Part shown: piece after piece, positions 16,853-25,008 of the stretch
How positions within the stretch are numbered: position 1 is the first letter of the stretch
Layout: each line of letters opens with the position of its first letter
Source: Sphingopyxis sp.
GTDB taxonomy: Bacteria; Pseudomonadota; Alphaproteobacteria; Sphingomonadales; Sphingomonadaceae
Direction: 5' to 3'
Assembly: GCA_016793775.1 (NCBI GenBank)
Contig: JAEULK010000055.1
Location: 1 to 35,373 of the forward strand
Length of the DNA stretch: 35,373 nucleotides
Made by a program: the position numbers and the translations under genes
The notes under the pieces: generated by a model
Told to the model about the DNA's origin: nothing
Seen by the model: only the letters and a program-made list of their open reading frames with translations
Database searches by the model: none

Positions 16853-18655
16853 TCAATAAACGCGCGCCTTCGGCTTGATATATTCGGCGTCGTCGGTGAG
16901 CGTATATTCGTGTACCGGGCGGTAATCGAGGCGGACGCCGCCGCCCTTGCCGCCCCAGCCATCGAACCAGCTGATCGAGTGCTTCATCCAGTTCGCATCG
17001 TCGCGATTGGGGAAATCCTCATGCGCATGCGCGCCGCGGCTTTCCTTGCGGTTGAAGGCCGAATGCATCGTCACCGTCGCCTGGCTGATCAGATTGTCGA
17101 GTTCCAATGTTTCGATGAGGTCGGTGTTCCAGATCAGGCTGCGGTCGGTGACGCCGATGTCGTTCATCCGCTGATAGGTCTTGGTCAGCTTTTCCTTGCC
17201 CTCGGCCATCAGCTCGTCGGTGCGGAACACCGCGGCGTGCGCCGACATGGCGCGCTGCATCTCGTCGCGGATGACCGCGGTCGGCGAGCCGCCCTTGGCG
17301 TTGCGGAAGTGATCGAGGCGGTCGAGCGCCAGATCGGCGCTGTCCGCCGGTAGCGCGGCCTGCGCCGCGCCGGGCTTGATGATGTCGCGCAGACGATGCC
17401 CAGTCGCACGGCCGAATACGACGAGGTCGATCAGGCTGTTCGAGCCCAGACGGTTCGCGCCATGGACCGACACGCACGCCGCTTCGCCGACCGCGAACAG
17501 GCCGGGGACGATCGTATCGGGATTGCCGTCCTTCAGCGTCACGACTTCGCCGTGATAGTTGCAGGGGATGCCGCCCATGTTGTAATGGACTGTAGGCACC
17601 ACCGGCAAAGGCTGGCGCGTCAGATCGACGCCCGCGAACACCTTGCCGCTCTCGGTGATGCCCGGCAGCCGCTCGGCCAGCACGCTTTCCTCGATATGGT
17701 CGAGGTGCAGATAGATATGGTCCTTGTGCGGCCCGACGCCGCGGCCCTCGCGGATTTCGAGCGCCATCGAGCGCGAGACGACGTCGCGCGACGCGAGATC
17801 CTTCGCCGAGGGGGCATAGCGTTCCATGAAACGCTCGCCTTCGCTGTTGGTGAGGTAACCGCCTTCGCCGCGCGCGCCCTCGGTGATCAGCACGCCCGCG
17901 CCGTAAATGCCGGTCGGGTGGAACTGGACGAATTCCATGTCCTGCAGCGGCAGACCGGCGCGCAGCACCATGCCGCCGCCGTCGCCGGTGCAGGTGTGCG
18001 CCGAGGTCGCGGTGAAATAAGCGCGGCCATAGCCCCCCGTCGCGAGCACCACGGCCTGCGACCGGAAGCGGTGGATGCTGCCATCCTCCATGCACAAAGC
18101 GATCACGCCGCGGCACGCGCCATTCTCCATGATCAGGTCGAGCGCGAAATATTCGACGAAGAAGTCCGCGTCATATTTCAGCGATTGCTGGTAGAGCGCG
18201 TGGAGCATCGCATGGCCGGTGCGGTCGGCGGCGGCCGCAGTGCGCTGCACCGGCGGGCCTTCACCCATATTCTGCATATGGCCGCCGAACGGGCGCTGAT
18301 AGATGGTGCCATTGGCGTTGCGCGAAAAGGGCACGCCCGCATGTTCGAGTTCGTAGACGGCCTGCGGCGCCTCGCGCACCATATATTCGATCGCGTCCTG
18401 GTCGCCGAGCCAGTCCGACCCCTTGACGGTGTCGTACATATGCCAGGTCCAATGGTCGGGCGAATTGTTGCCGAGGCTGGCGGCGATGCCGCCTTGCGCC
18501 GCGACGGTGTGGCTGCGGGTGGGGAACACCTTGGTGATGCACGCGGTCTTGAGGCCCGCTTCGGCGCTGCCCATCGTGGCGCGCAGGCCGGAGCCGCCGG
18601 CGCCGACGACGACGGTGTCGTACACATGGTCGATGATCTTATAGGGTTCGGTCAT
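16853..18655 (-). CDS. sdhA: Succinate dehydrogenase flavoprotein subunit
   Basis: The 600-residue SdhA is the FAD-containing catalytic subunit of respiratory complex II, oxidising succinate to fumarate at the cytoplasmic face of the inner membrane. The dinucleotide motif GAGGSG (residues 18-23) and the covalent FAD histidine H49 in SHTVAAQGG are present. [11 protein letters not shown], the [11 protein letters not shown] motif and the C-terminal [16 protein letters not shown] segment are also typical. It is the last gene of sdhC-sdhD-sdhA, one base after sdhD. The iron-sulfur subunit gene sdhB, which completes the enzyme, is not within the window downstream, and a terminator follows immediately. 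Confidence 0.97.
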   Translation of the reverse strand: MTEPYKIIDHVYDTVVVGAGGSGLRATMGSAEAGLKTACITKVFPTRSHTVAAQGGIAASLGNNSPDHWTWHMYDTVKGSDWLGDQDAIEYMVREAPQAVYELEHAGVPFSRNANGTIYQRPFGGHMQNMGEGPPVQRTAAAADRTGHAMLHALYQQSLKYDADFFVEYFALDLIMENGACRGVIALCMEDGSIHRFRSQAVVLATGGYGRAYFTATSAHTCTGDGGGMVLRAGLPLQDMEFVQFHPTGIYGAGVLITEGARGEGGYLTNSEGERFMERYAPSAKDLASRDVVSRSMALEIREGRGVGPHKDHIYLHLDHIEESVLAERLPGITESGKVFAGVDLTRQPLPVVPTVHYNMGGIPCNYHGEVVTLKDGNPDTIVPGLFAVGEAACVSVHGANRLGSNSLIDLVVFGRATGHRLRDIIKPGAAQAALPADSADLALDRLDHFRNAKGGSPTAVIRDEMQRAMSAHAAVFRTDELMAEGKEKLTKTYQRMNDIGVTDRSLIWNTDLIETLELDNLISQATVTMHSAFNRKESRGAHAHEDFPNRDDANWMKHSISWFDGWGGKGGGVRLDYRPVHEYTLTDDAEYIKPKARVY

Positions 18656-18656
18656 G

Positions 18657-19061
18657 TCACATGCCCCCCGGGCCGAGCGCCACGGGCGCCAATGCGATGC
18701 GGGCGATGGTGAAGATGCCGAAGGCCGCGCCGCCGATCGCGTAGAAATTCAAGGCGATGAGTGCAAGCAGGCGCGTCGCCTCGCCATGCACATAATCCTC
18801 GATCAGCACCTGCAGGCCGAGGCGCAGATGGGTGAAGACGCTGACGCAGAGCAGGATCAGCGCGAGCGCGACCATGGGCTGCGACGCCCAGCGATGGACC
18901 GCCGCATAGTCGCCGAGCGGCAGGCGGATCAGCGAAACGACTAGGAAGCCGACGAGCAGCAGATTGCCGAGCGCGGTGAGCCGTGCCTGCAGCCAGTGGT
19001 GCGATCCGTGCTGGGCCGAGCCGAGCCCGCGGACCTTGCCGAGATGCGTGCCGTTACCCAT
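18657..19061 (-). CDS. sdhD: Succinate dehydrogenase membrane anchor subunit
   Basis: The 134-residue protein has three transmembrane helices. It shows the SdhD pattern: a short soluble N-terminus with SAQHGSHHW, helix one at about 32-46, then helix two ending in [16 protein letters not shown]78 is in the position of the haem b ligand, and D89-Y90 match the quinone-site residues. Translation begins at the ATG at 19061, overlapping the sdhC stop by eight bases; a longer frame to 19106 is only a shadow. With SdhC it anchors SdhA/SdhB and forms the ubiquinone site. Confidence 0.9.
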   Translation of the reverse strand: MGNGTHLGKVRGLGSAQHGSHHWLQARLTALGNLLLVGFLVVSLIRLPLGDYAAVHRWASQPMVALALILLCVSVFTHLRLGLQVLIEDYVHGEATRLLALIALNFYAIGGAAFGIFTIARIALAPVALGPGGM

Positions 19062-19503
19062 TGAGCTTCTCCCACAGGATGAAGAGCCAGGTCGCCGCGG
19101 TCGCAAAGACGCCGGCGGCGATTACGATCGCCGACCACATCTTGTTGGTCTTGAGCTCATAACCCGCGCCGGCATCGAGCACGAAGTGGCGGAGGCCCGA
19201 GAAGAGATGCTGGAAAAAGGCCCAGGTCAGCCCGACCAGCACAACCTTGCCGAGCAGGTTGGTGATCTGATGGAACAGGCTGATGTCGGGGCTGGGATCG
19301 TGCCAGACGCAAGCGACGAAAGCCGCATAAGCCTCGGGCCCCGATGCGATGGCGCAGAGCCACCACAAAAACATGCCCGCGCCGACGATCGCCAATCCGT
19401 CCCCGCTGGCGCGGTGGAGGATCGAGACCGTCATCGCAGGTCCCCATTTATAAACCTGCAAATGCGGCGAGAGCGGCCTGCCGCTCGATTGCTTGCCAGC
19501 CAT
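19054..19503 (-). CDS. sdhC: Succinate dehydrogenase cytochrome b556 subunit
   Basis: The 149-residue protein carries the SdhC signature: RPLSPHLQVYKW, then SILHRASG (H30, R31, S33), part of the quinone site. H99 in FFQHLFSGLRHF is at the haem b ligand position. Three transmembrane helices are visible at about 35-55, 84-100 and 124-144. It is the first gene of sdhCDA; a promoter candidate lies about 120 bases upstream at 19623-19651. Its 3' end overlaps sdhD by eight bases, indicating co-translation. Confidence 0.94.
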   Translation of the reverse strand: MAGKQSSGRPLSPHLQVYKWGPAMTVSILHRASGDGLAIVGAGMFLWWLCAIASGPEAYAAFVACVWHDPSPDISLFHQITNLLGKVVLVGLTWAFFQHLFSGLRHFVLDAGAGYELKTNKMWSAIVIAAGVFATAATWLFILWEKLNG

Positions 19504-19622
19504 ATCAGCCCCGTTTCTGACTCTAATCGGTCGATGGGCGCCGGTTTAGCGCCATGGCCGCGATATGCAATTGCTTAGGAGCCTTATGTTGCACAGCGCG
19601 AAATGTTTTGCGACCCATAGGG

Positions 19623-19651
19623 ATTAGAGCGCGTGCGGTAGGCGCCGGCAA
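19623..19651 (-). promoter_or_regulatory. Sigma-70-type promoter candidate for sdhCDA
   Basis: On the minus strand, TTGCCG (19651-19646) and TCTAAT (19628-19623) are separated by exactly 17 bases, matching the -35 and -10 consensus at 4 of 6 and 5 of 6 positions. Transcription would start near 19616, giving a leader of about 110 bases before the sdhC ATG at 19503. That leader shows no riboswitch I can recognise. Confidence 0.55.
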
Positions 19652-19736
19652 GGGGAAAAGCGCACGAGGCGGTTTTGTCCTGGGATCGCGGGCGGATAGG
19701 GCGGCGTTCGCGCGATTGCTTGAGCCGCCCCATGAA

Positions 19737-19855
19737 TCCCGTTCGTGTCGAGCGAAGTCGAGACACCCCGAAGGCAGACGCTTCCCAGCGTGGCTCGACT
19801 TCGCTCGACACAAACGGAAATGGGGGACGGTCCTGAATCCCCCAAAAAAACCGAC
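19737..19855. repeat. Composite sphingomonad-type repeat, copy 3 (inverted relative to copy 2)
   Basis: The inverted repeat arms lie at about 19737-19765 and 19792-19820, each with the core GTCGAGCGAAGTCGAG or its complement. The centre, read on the minus strand, is GGGAAGCGTCTGCCTTCGG, closely matching the centre of copy 2. The right flank, read on the minus strand from 19855, runs CGGTTTTTTTGGGGGATTCA and then GGACCGTCCCC, paralleling the left flank of copy 2. This fills most of the 379-base gap between sdhC and the next gene. Confidence 0.85.
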
Positions 19856-19870
19856 GCCATCGAGCTGGCG
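19844..19870 (-). terminator. Rho-independent terminator after the 83-residue protein gene
   Basis: On the minus strand, a CGCCA/TGGCG stem (19870-19855, loop of 6) is followed by TCGG and a run of seven T (19850-19844). It lies just downstream of the stop at 19883. The T-run overlaps the flank of repeat copy 3, so the repeat may supply part of the terminator. Confidence 0.55.
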
Positions 19871-19882
19871 ACGGAATTCCCC

Positions 19883-20134
19883 TTATTTGATCTTCCCGCG
19901 GTTCGCGTAAAGCACCGCCGCCAGCACCGCCGCCGAGCCGATGCCGATACCAGCCGCCGCTGCGGCGGTTTTCCAGCCGATCTTCTTGTCCTTGCCCGCT
20001 GCGGCGTCCTTGTCGGCGGCTTCGGTCGCTTCGGCAGCTTCCTTTTGCGCCTGCAATTCGCGCGCGGCGCGCAGCACTTCATTCTCGGTTTCTTCGCCGG
20101 TGCCGGTTTCGGGGAGGTCTTCCTGGGGAGTCAT
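19883..20134 (-). CDS. Small acidic protein with C-terminal membrane anchor, hypothetical
   Basis: The 83-residue protein has an acidic N-terminus, an alanine- and glutamate-rich helical middle (ELQAQKEAAEATEAADKD), a basic KKIGWK patch and a C-terminal hydrophobic helix (about 56-76) followed by NRGKIK. This looks like a tail-anchored or single-pass inner-membrane protein with its helix-forming domain in the cytoplasm. GC content and codon use look like the neighbours. It follows ald on the same strand by 20 bases and may share its transcript. No family was recognised. Confidence 0.7.
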   Translation of the reverse strand: MTPQEDLPETGTGEETENEVLRAARELQAQKEAAEATEAADKDAAAGKDKKIGWKTAAAAAGIGIGSAAVLAAVLYANRGKIK

Positions 20135-20154
20135 GGCAATCCAAGTCCTTGTAA

Positions 20155-21270
20155 TTACGCGAGCGCCTGTTCCACAGACACATATTCGGTGCCGATCGCT
20201 TCGGCCACGGCCTCGAAGGTCACCTTACCATTCCAGACGTTGAGTCCCTGCGCAAGATGCGTGTCGCGTTTCAGCGCCTCTTTCCACCCCAGGTCGGCTA
20301 TGCGCAGCGCGTGCGGCAGGGTGACATTGTTGAGCGCGTAAGTGCTGGTGCGGGCAACGCCGCCCGGCATATTGGCAACCGCGTAATGGACGATCCCATC
20401 GACCACATAGGTGGGTTCGGCATGGGTCGTCGCATGGCTGGTCTCGAAACAGCCGCCTTGGTCGATCGCCACATCGACCAACACCGAACCCGGACGCATC
20501 GTTTTCAGCATGTCGCGGCTCACGAGCTTCGGCGCCTCGGCGCCGGGGATCAGCACCGCGCCGATGACGAGGTCGGCCTCGGCGACGCATTCGGCGAGAT
20601 TGGCGCGGTTCGAGAAGCGCGTCTTGGCGCGCGCTTCGAAGAAGGTACCGACGCGTTCGAGCACCTCGGGGTCGCGGTCGAGGATGGTGACGTCGGCGCC
20701 GAGGCCGGCCGCCATCTGCGCCGCGTTAAAACCGACGACGCCGCCGCCGATCACGCACACCTTGCCCGGGGCGACGCCCGGGACGCCGCCCAGGAGCACG
20801 CCGCGGCCCCCATGCGCCTTTTCGAGCGCGGTCGCGCCGGCCTGGATCGACATGCGGCCCGCGACCTGGCTCATCGGCTTCAGCAGCGGCAGGCCGCCGT
20901 GCGGGGAGGTCACGGTTTCATAGGCGATGCACACGGCGCCCGACGCCATCAGGTCGCGCGTCTGGTCGGGATCGGGGGCGAGGTGGAGATAGGTGTAGAG
21001 GATCTGGCCGGGGCGCAGCATCGCACGCTCGACGGGCTGGGGCTCCTTGACCTTTACCACCATGTCGCACGTCGCGAAGATTTCTTCGGCACTCTGGACG
21101 ATCTCGGCGCCCGCCTCGACATAGAAACGGTCGTCGGCACCGATGCCGCCGCCGGCGCCGGTCTGGACGAGCACGCGGTGACCATGGACGGTGAGTTCGC
21201 GCGCGCTTTCGGGGGTCAGGCCGACGCGATATTCGTGGTTCTTGATTTCCTTGGGGGTGCCGATGATCAT
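20155..21270 (-). CDS. ald: Alanine dehydrogenase
   Basis: The 371-residue enzyme converts L-alanine and NAD+ to pyruvate, ammonia and NADH. The N-terminus [19 protein letters not shown] is diagnostic. K75 (KVKEPQP) and H96 (YTYLHLAP) are the usual catalytic and substrate residues. The NAD motif [15 protein letters not shown] lies around residues 172-186, and the DVAIDQGG and [16 protein letters not shown] motifs follow. The ATG at 21270 is preceded by GGAGAG. It diverges from an Lrp/AsnC regulator, the standard arrangement for alanine- or leucine-responsive control of ald. An inverted GCAAAATT/AATTTTGC pair in the intergenic gap may be the operator. Confidence 0.96.
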   Translation of the reverse strand: MIIGTPKEIKNHEYRVGLTPESARELTVHGHRVLVQTGAGGGIGADDRFYVEAGAEIVQSAEEIFATCDMVVKVKEPQPVERAMLRPGQILYTYLHLAPDPDQTRDLMASGAVCIAYETVTSPHGGLPLLKPMSQVAGRMSIQAGATALEKAHGGRGVLLGGVPGVAPGKVCVIGGGVVGFNAAQMAAGLGADVTILDRDPEVLERVGTFFEARAKTRFSNRANLAECVAEADLVIGAVLIPGAEAPKLVSRDMLKTMRPGSVLVDVAIDQGGCFETSHATTHAEPTYVVDGIVHYAVANMPGGVARTSTYALNNVTLPHALRIADLGWKEALKRDTHLAQGLNVWNGKVTFEAVAEAIGTEYVSVEQALA

Positions 21271-21340
21271 CTTACGCTCTCCATGCGGGGCGCCGCGGGT
21301 CTGGGCCGCGCGCGCCGGTTCCTGTCATGACGTGCCTATA

Positions 21341-21407
21341 GCAAAATTGTTACGCGAGGTGCTTGCGTATCGTGTCTCGATTGCGGAAGATGGCGCACGA
21401 ATTTTGC
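21341..21407. promoter_or_regulatory. Candidate Lrp/AsnC operator pair between ald and its regulator
   Basis: GCAAAATT (21341-21348) and its exact inverted copy AATTTTGC (21400-21407) are separated by 51 bases in the gap between divergent ald and the Lrp-type regulator gene. Lrp-type proteins are octamers that bind and wrap such separated AT-rich sites. The match is short, so it needs testing. Confidence 0.45.
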
Positions 21408-21433
21408 ACCATATCAAAGAAATGCGCATAATT

Positions 21434-21898
21434 ATGGATCGGATCGACACAAGGCTGCTCGACTTGCTGCAACGCGAAGGGCCGCGCCCCGCCGCCGAAC
21501 TCGGCGAAAAGGTCGGGCTGTCGGCGTCGGCGTGCCACCGTCGCATCCGCGCGCTCGAGGCCGAAGGCATCATCACGGGCTATGCCGCGCGGCTGGCGCC
21601 CGAACGGATCGGGCTGGGACTCGACGTCTTCGTCGACATCAGCCTGACTTCGCAGAGCGAAGAGGCGCTCACAGCCTTCGAGAGCGCGGTGAAGAGTTTC
21701 GACGAGATATTGGAGTGCCAGCTGCTGTCGGGCGCCTCCGATTACCGGCTGCGCGTTGCGGCGCGCAACGTCGCCGATTTCGACCGTCTGCACCGCCACT
21801 GCCTGTCGCGGTTGCCCGGGGTCGCGGCGATGCACAGCGCCTTTGCGCTGCGCACGATCAAGGCGTTCGAGGGTTATCCGGTGCGCGGGGACGCCTGA
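21434..21898 (+). CDS. Lrp/AsnC family transcriptional regulator, probable alanine dehydrogenase regulator
   Basis: The 154-residue protein has an N-terminal AsnC-type helix-turn-helix (about 5-50, DLLQREGPRPAAELGEKVGL then SASACHRRIRALE). The C-terminal RAM ligand-binding domain runs from about 62 to 145, including the DYRLRVAARNVADF strand. It likely senses an amino acid and activates the divergent ald gene. The start at 21434 is the best match to the family (MDRIDTRLLDLL); the ATG at 21422 would add four residues. Upstream signals are weak in either case. Length and domain order are normal. Confidence 0.9.
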   Translation: MDRIDTRLLDLLQREGPRPAAELGEKVGLSASACHRRIRALEAEGIITGYAARLAPERIGLGLDVFVDISLTSQSEEALTAFESAVKSFDEILECQLLSGASDYRLRVAARNVADFDRLHRHCLSRLPGVAAMHSAFALRTIKAFEGYPVRGDA

Positions 21899-21904
21899 GG
21901 CCAG

Positions 21905-21932
21905 AATTCGGCGTGCTGGTTAACGCCGAATT
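21905..21932 (+). terminator. Hairpin after the Lrp-type gene
   Basis: A perfect 10-base stem (AATTCGGCGT, 21905-21914, with ACGCCGAATT, 21923-21932) with an 8-base loop follows six bases after the stop codon. The downstream T-run is short (TTTACCCCTT), so it is a plausible but weak terminator. It could also be a regulatory palindrome for the chemotaxis gene. Confidence 0.5.
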
Positions 21933-22024
21933 TACCCCTTCCTCACATTATTCGGTCATGTTTTTCGCCGGTGACAGCGGACGGCAGCGCCGCGCGCCAC
22001 GAACGAGGTGAGGGAAGCAGGATC

Positions 22025-23377
22025 ATGGTGAAGGAAAATCCCATTCATAAGCAGCAGATCGATCCGATTTTGATGGCGGACCGCTTCCCTTTTTATGACC
22101 TCGACGGCCGGCTCGCGGCAAATGGCGCCGAAATCGCCGAAATCGTCGCGGGGCGCGAGCCCGAGATGGCGCGCGCCTATTGGGACAATTTCAACGGTCT
22201 GGCGCTGGTCGAGCGCAAGGTCGAAGGCGATTTGCTGACCAGCTATATCGCCGGCAGCGCCAAGCATATGCGCGAGAAATATGCGCATGCGGACGGCCAG
22301 GCAGCGGCGACGATCGCATGCCAGAACACCCATATGGCGCTGCGCGTCGGCGTACCGCTGGCGTCGGTGCTGTCGTGCATCGGCGAGAGCCAGCGCGCGA
22401 CCTTCCAATATGTGGTCGAAGCCTGCGCCGGCGACGCCGAGCGGACGGTGCGGCTGTGCGCGGCGATCAACCGGCTCGCGCTGCTCGAATTCGACATCAT
22501 GGAAACCTATGCCGAGAAACTGAACCGCGCGGTCATTTCGGGCGAACGGCAGGCGCTGGCGGGCGATTTCGACCAGTCGATCGCCTCGCTGGTCCAGGAA
22601 ACCGACGGGGTGCGGCGCCAGCTTGCCAAGCAGGCGGCGTCGGCCGACCAGGCGGCGAAGGGCATGATCGCCAAGACGAGCGAAGTCGCCGCGGCGTCCG
22701 AACAATCGGCGATCGCAATGCGCGAAGCCGCCTCGACCGCCGCGGGGCTGATCCGCGCGATCGAGGATGCGCGCAGCGAAGTCGAAGCCAGCTCGCATGT
22801 CGCGATCCGCGCCTCCGAACAGGCGGGCGAAGCGGTCGCGATGTCCGAGGCGCTGTCGCACCATGCCGAATCGATCGAGTCTATTTTGGGGCTGATCCGC
22901 GAGATCGCGGGGCAGACCAATCTGCTCGCCCTGAACGCCACGATCGAGGCCGCGCGTGCAGGCGAGTCGGGCCGCGGCTTTGCGGTCGTTGCGCAGGAAG
23001 TGAAGAGCCTCGCCAATGAAACCGCGCGCGCGACCGACGATATCGCCGGCAAGATCACCGCGATCCAGCAGGCAACGCGCGGATCGGTCAGCGCCAACCA
23101 GTCGATCCAGCAGACGATCGTCGAGGTGCAGCAGTCGGCGCAGCGCATCCGCGACGCGATGGACGCGCAGGCGCAGACGGTCACCTCGATCACCGCAGCG
23201 GTCGACGAAACCGCACTCGCCGCCGATTCGATGTCGTCGACCATCGCCAGCATCCGCAACGATTCGGGCATGGTCGCGGGCGAGATCAGCGTTCTGAGCG
23301 ACGAATTCGCCAAGATGGGCGAACGGCTCCAGTCGCTCGAACAGGCCGCGAGCGAGTTCAGCCGCCGGGTCGCCTGA
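22025..23377 (+). CDS. Soluble methyl-accepting chemotaxis-type signal transducer, possibly globin-coupled
   Basis: The 450-residue protein has no transmembrane helix. The C-terminal half is a chemoreceptor signalling domain: a long coiled coil with the conserved hairpin tip around residues 290-330 ([19 protein letters not shown] then [14 protein letters not shown]). The N-terminal 170 residues are helical and resemble protoglobin-type sensors in layout, with [10 protein letters not shown] and [13 protein letters not shown]. The segment around H103 ([12 protein letters not shown]) resembles the F-helix of such sensors, but the histidine sits two residues from the expected position, where alanine is found. 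Haem binding is therefore uncertain. No C-terminal CheR pentapeptide is seen. The gene stands alone, and no other chemotaxis genes are in the window. Confidence 0.85.
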   Translation: MVKENPIHKQQIDPILMADRFPFYDLDGRLAANGAEIAEIVAGREPEMARAYWDNFNGLALVERKVEGDLLTSYIAGSAKHMREKYAHADGQAAATIACQNTHMALRVGVPLASVLSCIGESQRATFQYVVEACAGDAERTVRLCAAINRLALLEFDIMETYAEKLNRAVISGERQALAGDFDQSIASLVQETDGVRRQLAKQAASADQAAKGMIAKTSEVAAASEQSAIAMREAASTAAGLIRAIEDARSEVEASSHVAIRASEQAGEAVAMSEALSHHAESIESILGLIREIAGQTNLLALNATIEAARAGESGRGFAVVAQEVKSLANETARATDDIAGKITAIQQATRGSVSANQSIQQTIVEVQQSAQRIRDAMDAQAQTVTSITAAVDETALAADSMSSTIASIRNDSGMVAGEISVLSDEFAKMGERLQSLEQAASEFSRRVA

Positions 23378-23432
23378 CCGGCAGATCGTCCATCCGCTTG
23401 GCAAGGTGACGGGGTCCGCTTAAGGGCGGGCC

Positions 23433-24125
23433 ATGCAGACCCATATCCTGATCAGCGGCGCGAGCCGCGGCATCGGCGCCGCGATCGCACGGGCGCTCGC
23501 TTCCGACATGACCAAGGTCGTCGCGCTGTCTAGCAGCGACGGCGACCTGGCCGATCCGGCGGCGCCGAACCGGCTGTGGGCCGACAGCCTCGACACGCTG
23601 GGCGGCCGCATCGACGTGCTGGTCAACAATGCCGGGGTGTTCGAGGCGAATCCGATCGATGCCGGCGATGCCGACTGGCTCGCGAGCTGGGACCGCACGA
23701 TGCAGATCAACCTGACCGCGAGCGCGCAGATGTGCCGCCTTGCGGTGTTGCACTGGCAGGAACGCAAGGCCGAAGGCCGCATCGTCAATATCGCGAGCCG
23801 CGCCGCCTATCGCGGCGACAGCCCGGCGCACTGGCATTATGCCGCGTCGAAGGCGGGCGTGGTCGCGATGACCAAAACGATCGCGCGCGGCTATGCGAAG
23901 CAGAATATCCTCGCCTTCGCCATCTGCCCCGGCTTCACAATGACGGGCATGGCCGAGGAGTATCTGGCCAGCCGCGGCGGCGACAAATTGCTCGCCGATA
24001 TCCCGCTGGGGCGGGTCGCGATGCCGGACGAGGTCGCCGAAATGGCGCGCTGGTGCGCGTTGCAGGCACCCGCGTCAATGACCGGCGCGGTGCTCGACGT
24101 CAACGGGGCGAGCTATGTCCGCTAG
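23433..24125 (+). CDS. SDR-family oxidoreductase
   Basis: The 230-residue protein is a classical short-chain dehydrogenase/reductase. The cofactor motif GASRGIG (residues 9-15), NNAG at 65-68, and the catalytic S122, Y136 and K140 (YAASK) are all present. It probably uses NAD(P)H to reduce a carbonyl group in the cytoplasm. Its stop overlaps the following B3 metallo-beta-lactamase gene by 11 bases, which makes co-translation likely. The substrate is unknown. Confidence 0.9.
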   Translation: MQTHILISGASRGIGAAIARALASDMTKVVALSSSDGDLADPAAPNRLWADSLDTLGGRIDVLVNNAGVFEANPIDAGDADWLASWDRTMQINLTASAQMCRLAVLHWQERKAEGRIVNIASRAAYRGDSPAHWHYAASKAGVVAMTKTIARGYAKQNILAFAICPGFTMTGMAEEYLASRGGDKLLADIPLGRVAMPDEVAEMARWCALQAPASMTGAVLDVNGASYVR

Positions 24126-25008
24126 GGTCGCGCTCGCCGCCTTGGCGCTTGCCGGCTGCGCGCCGCAGCAGGCCCCCGCCCCCATCGCCGCGCCGACCGG
24201 CAAGGCGCTGACGACCGCCTGCGAAGGCCGCGACGGATGGAGCGACTCCGCGCCGCCCGCAAAGATCTACGGCAACACTTATTATGTCGGCACCTGCGGG
24301 ATCGGCGCGCTGCTGATCGCGGCGCCCGACGGGCTGGTGCTGATCGACGGCGCCACCGCCGAGGCCGCACCGGGCATCCTGGCCAATATCCGCGCGCTAG
24401 GCTTCGATCCCAAGAACATCCGCTACCTGCTCGCGAGCCACGAGCATCTCGACCATGTCGGCGGATTGAAGGCGCTGCTGCAGGATGCGACCGGCGCGGC
24501 GGTGCTGGCGCGGCACGAGGCGGTGGCGACGCTGAGCAGCGGCGAGCCCGAGGCGATCGATCCGCAGCGCGGCGCGATCCCGCCCTTTGCCGGGGTGAAG
24601 GTCGCGCGCGAGGTGAAGGACGGCGAGGCGTTGCCGATCCGCGATATCGGCCTGACCCTCCATGCGACGCCGGGACATACGCCGGGCAGCACCAGCTGGA
24701 CGTGGAAGTCGTGCGAGGCAGGCGATTGCCGCACCATCGCCTATGTCGACAGCCTGAGCGCGGTGTCGGCCAACGATTACCGCTTCAGCGATCATCCCGA
24801 CTATGTCGCGATGATGCGCAGAACCTTCGCCAAGGTGCCCACCCTGCCCTGCGACATCTTGATCACCCCGCATCCGGGGGCGAGCAATTTGTTCGCGCGG
24901 CTGGCGGGCGATGCGCCGCTGGTCGATGCGACCGGATGCCGCACCTATGCCGCGGGCGCCGCCAAGCGGCTCGACGACCGGCTGGCGAAGGAAGCCGCGG
25001 CGCAATGA
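24115..25008 (+). CDS. Subclass B3 metallo-beta-lactamase, lipoprotein form
   Basis: The 297-residue protein has a short lipoprotein signal with lipobox ALAGC (C15), then the metallo-beta-lactamase fold. The zinc ligands follow the subclass B3 order: HEHLDH at 109-114 (H109, H111, D113, H114), H188 in PGHTPGS, and H253 in TPHPGASN, the last being a B3 signature. Such enzymes hydrolyse beta-lactams including carbapenems in the periplasm, but some B3-like proteins have other hydrolase roles. Activity is inferred from motifs only. The gene overlaps the SDR gene upstream and prmA downstream, so it is part of the fixed chromosome, with no mobile-element marks nearby. Confidence 0.87.
   Translation: MSARVALAALALAGCAPQQAPAPIAAPTGKALTTACEGRDGWSDSAPPAKIYGNTYYVGTCGIGALLIAAPDGLVLIDGATAEAAPGILANIRALGFDPKNIRYLLASHEHLDHVGGLKALLQDATGAAVLARHEAVATLSSGEPEAIDPQRGAIPPFAGVKVAREVKDGEALPIRDIGLTLHATPGHTPGSTSWTWKSCEAGDCRTIAYVDSLSAVSANDYRFSDHPDYVAMMRRTFAKVPTLPCDILITPHPGASNLFARLAGDAPLVDATGCRTYAAGAAKRLDDRLAKEAAAQ

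Noticed and set aside
17396-18712. A 438-codon plus-strand frame opposite sdhA
   Set aside because: sdhA is certain, and the opposite frame is a codon-bias shadow.
21956-23404. A 482-codon minus-strand frame opposite the chemotaxis transducer
   Set aside because: The plus-strand product carries the conserved signalling hairpin. The minus frame reads repeated DR/GR-rich strings with no family.
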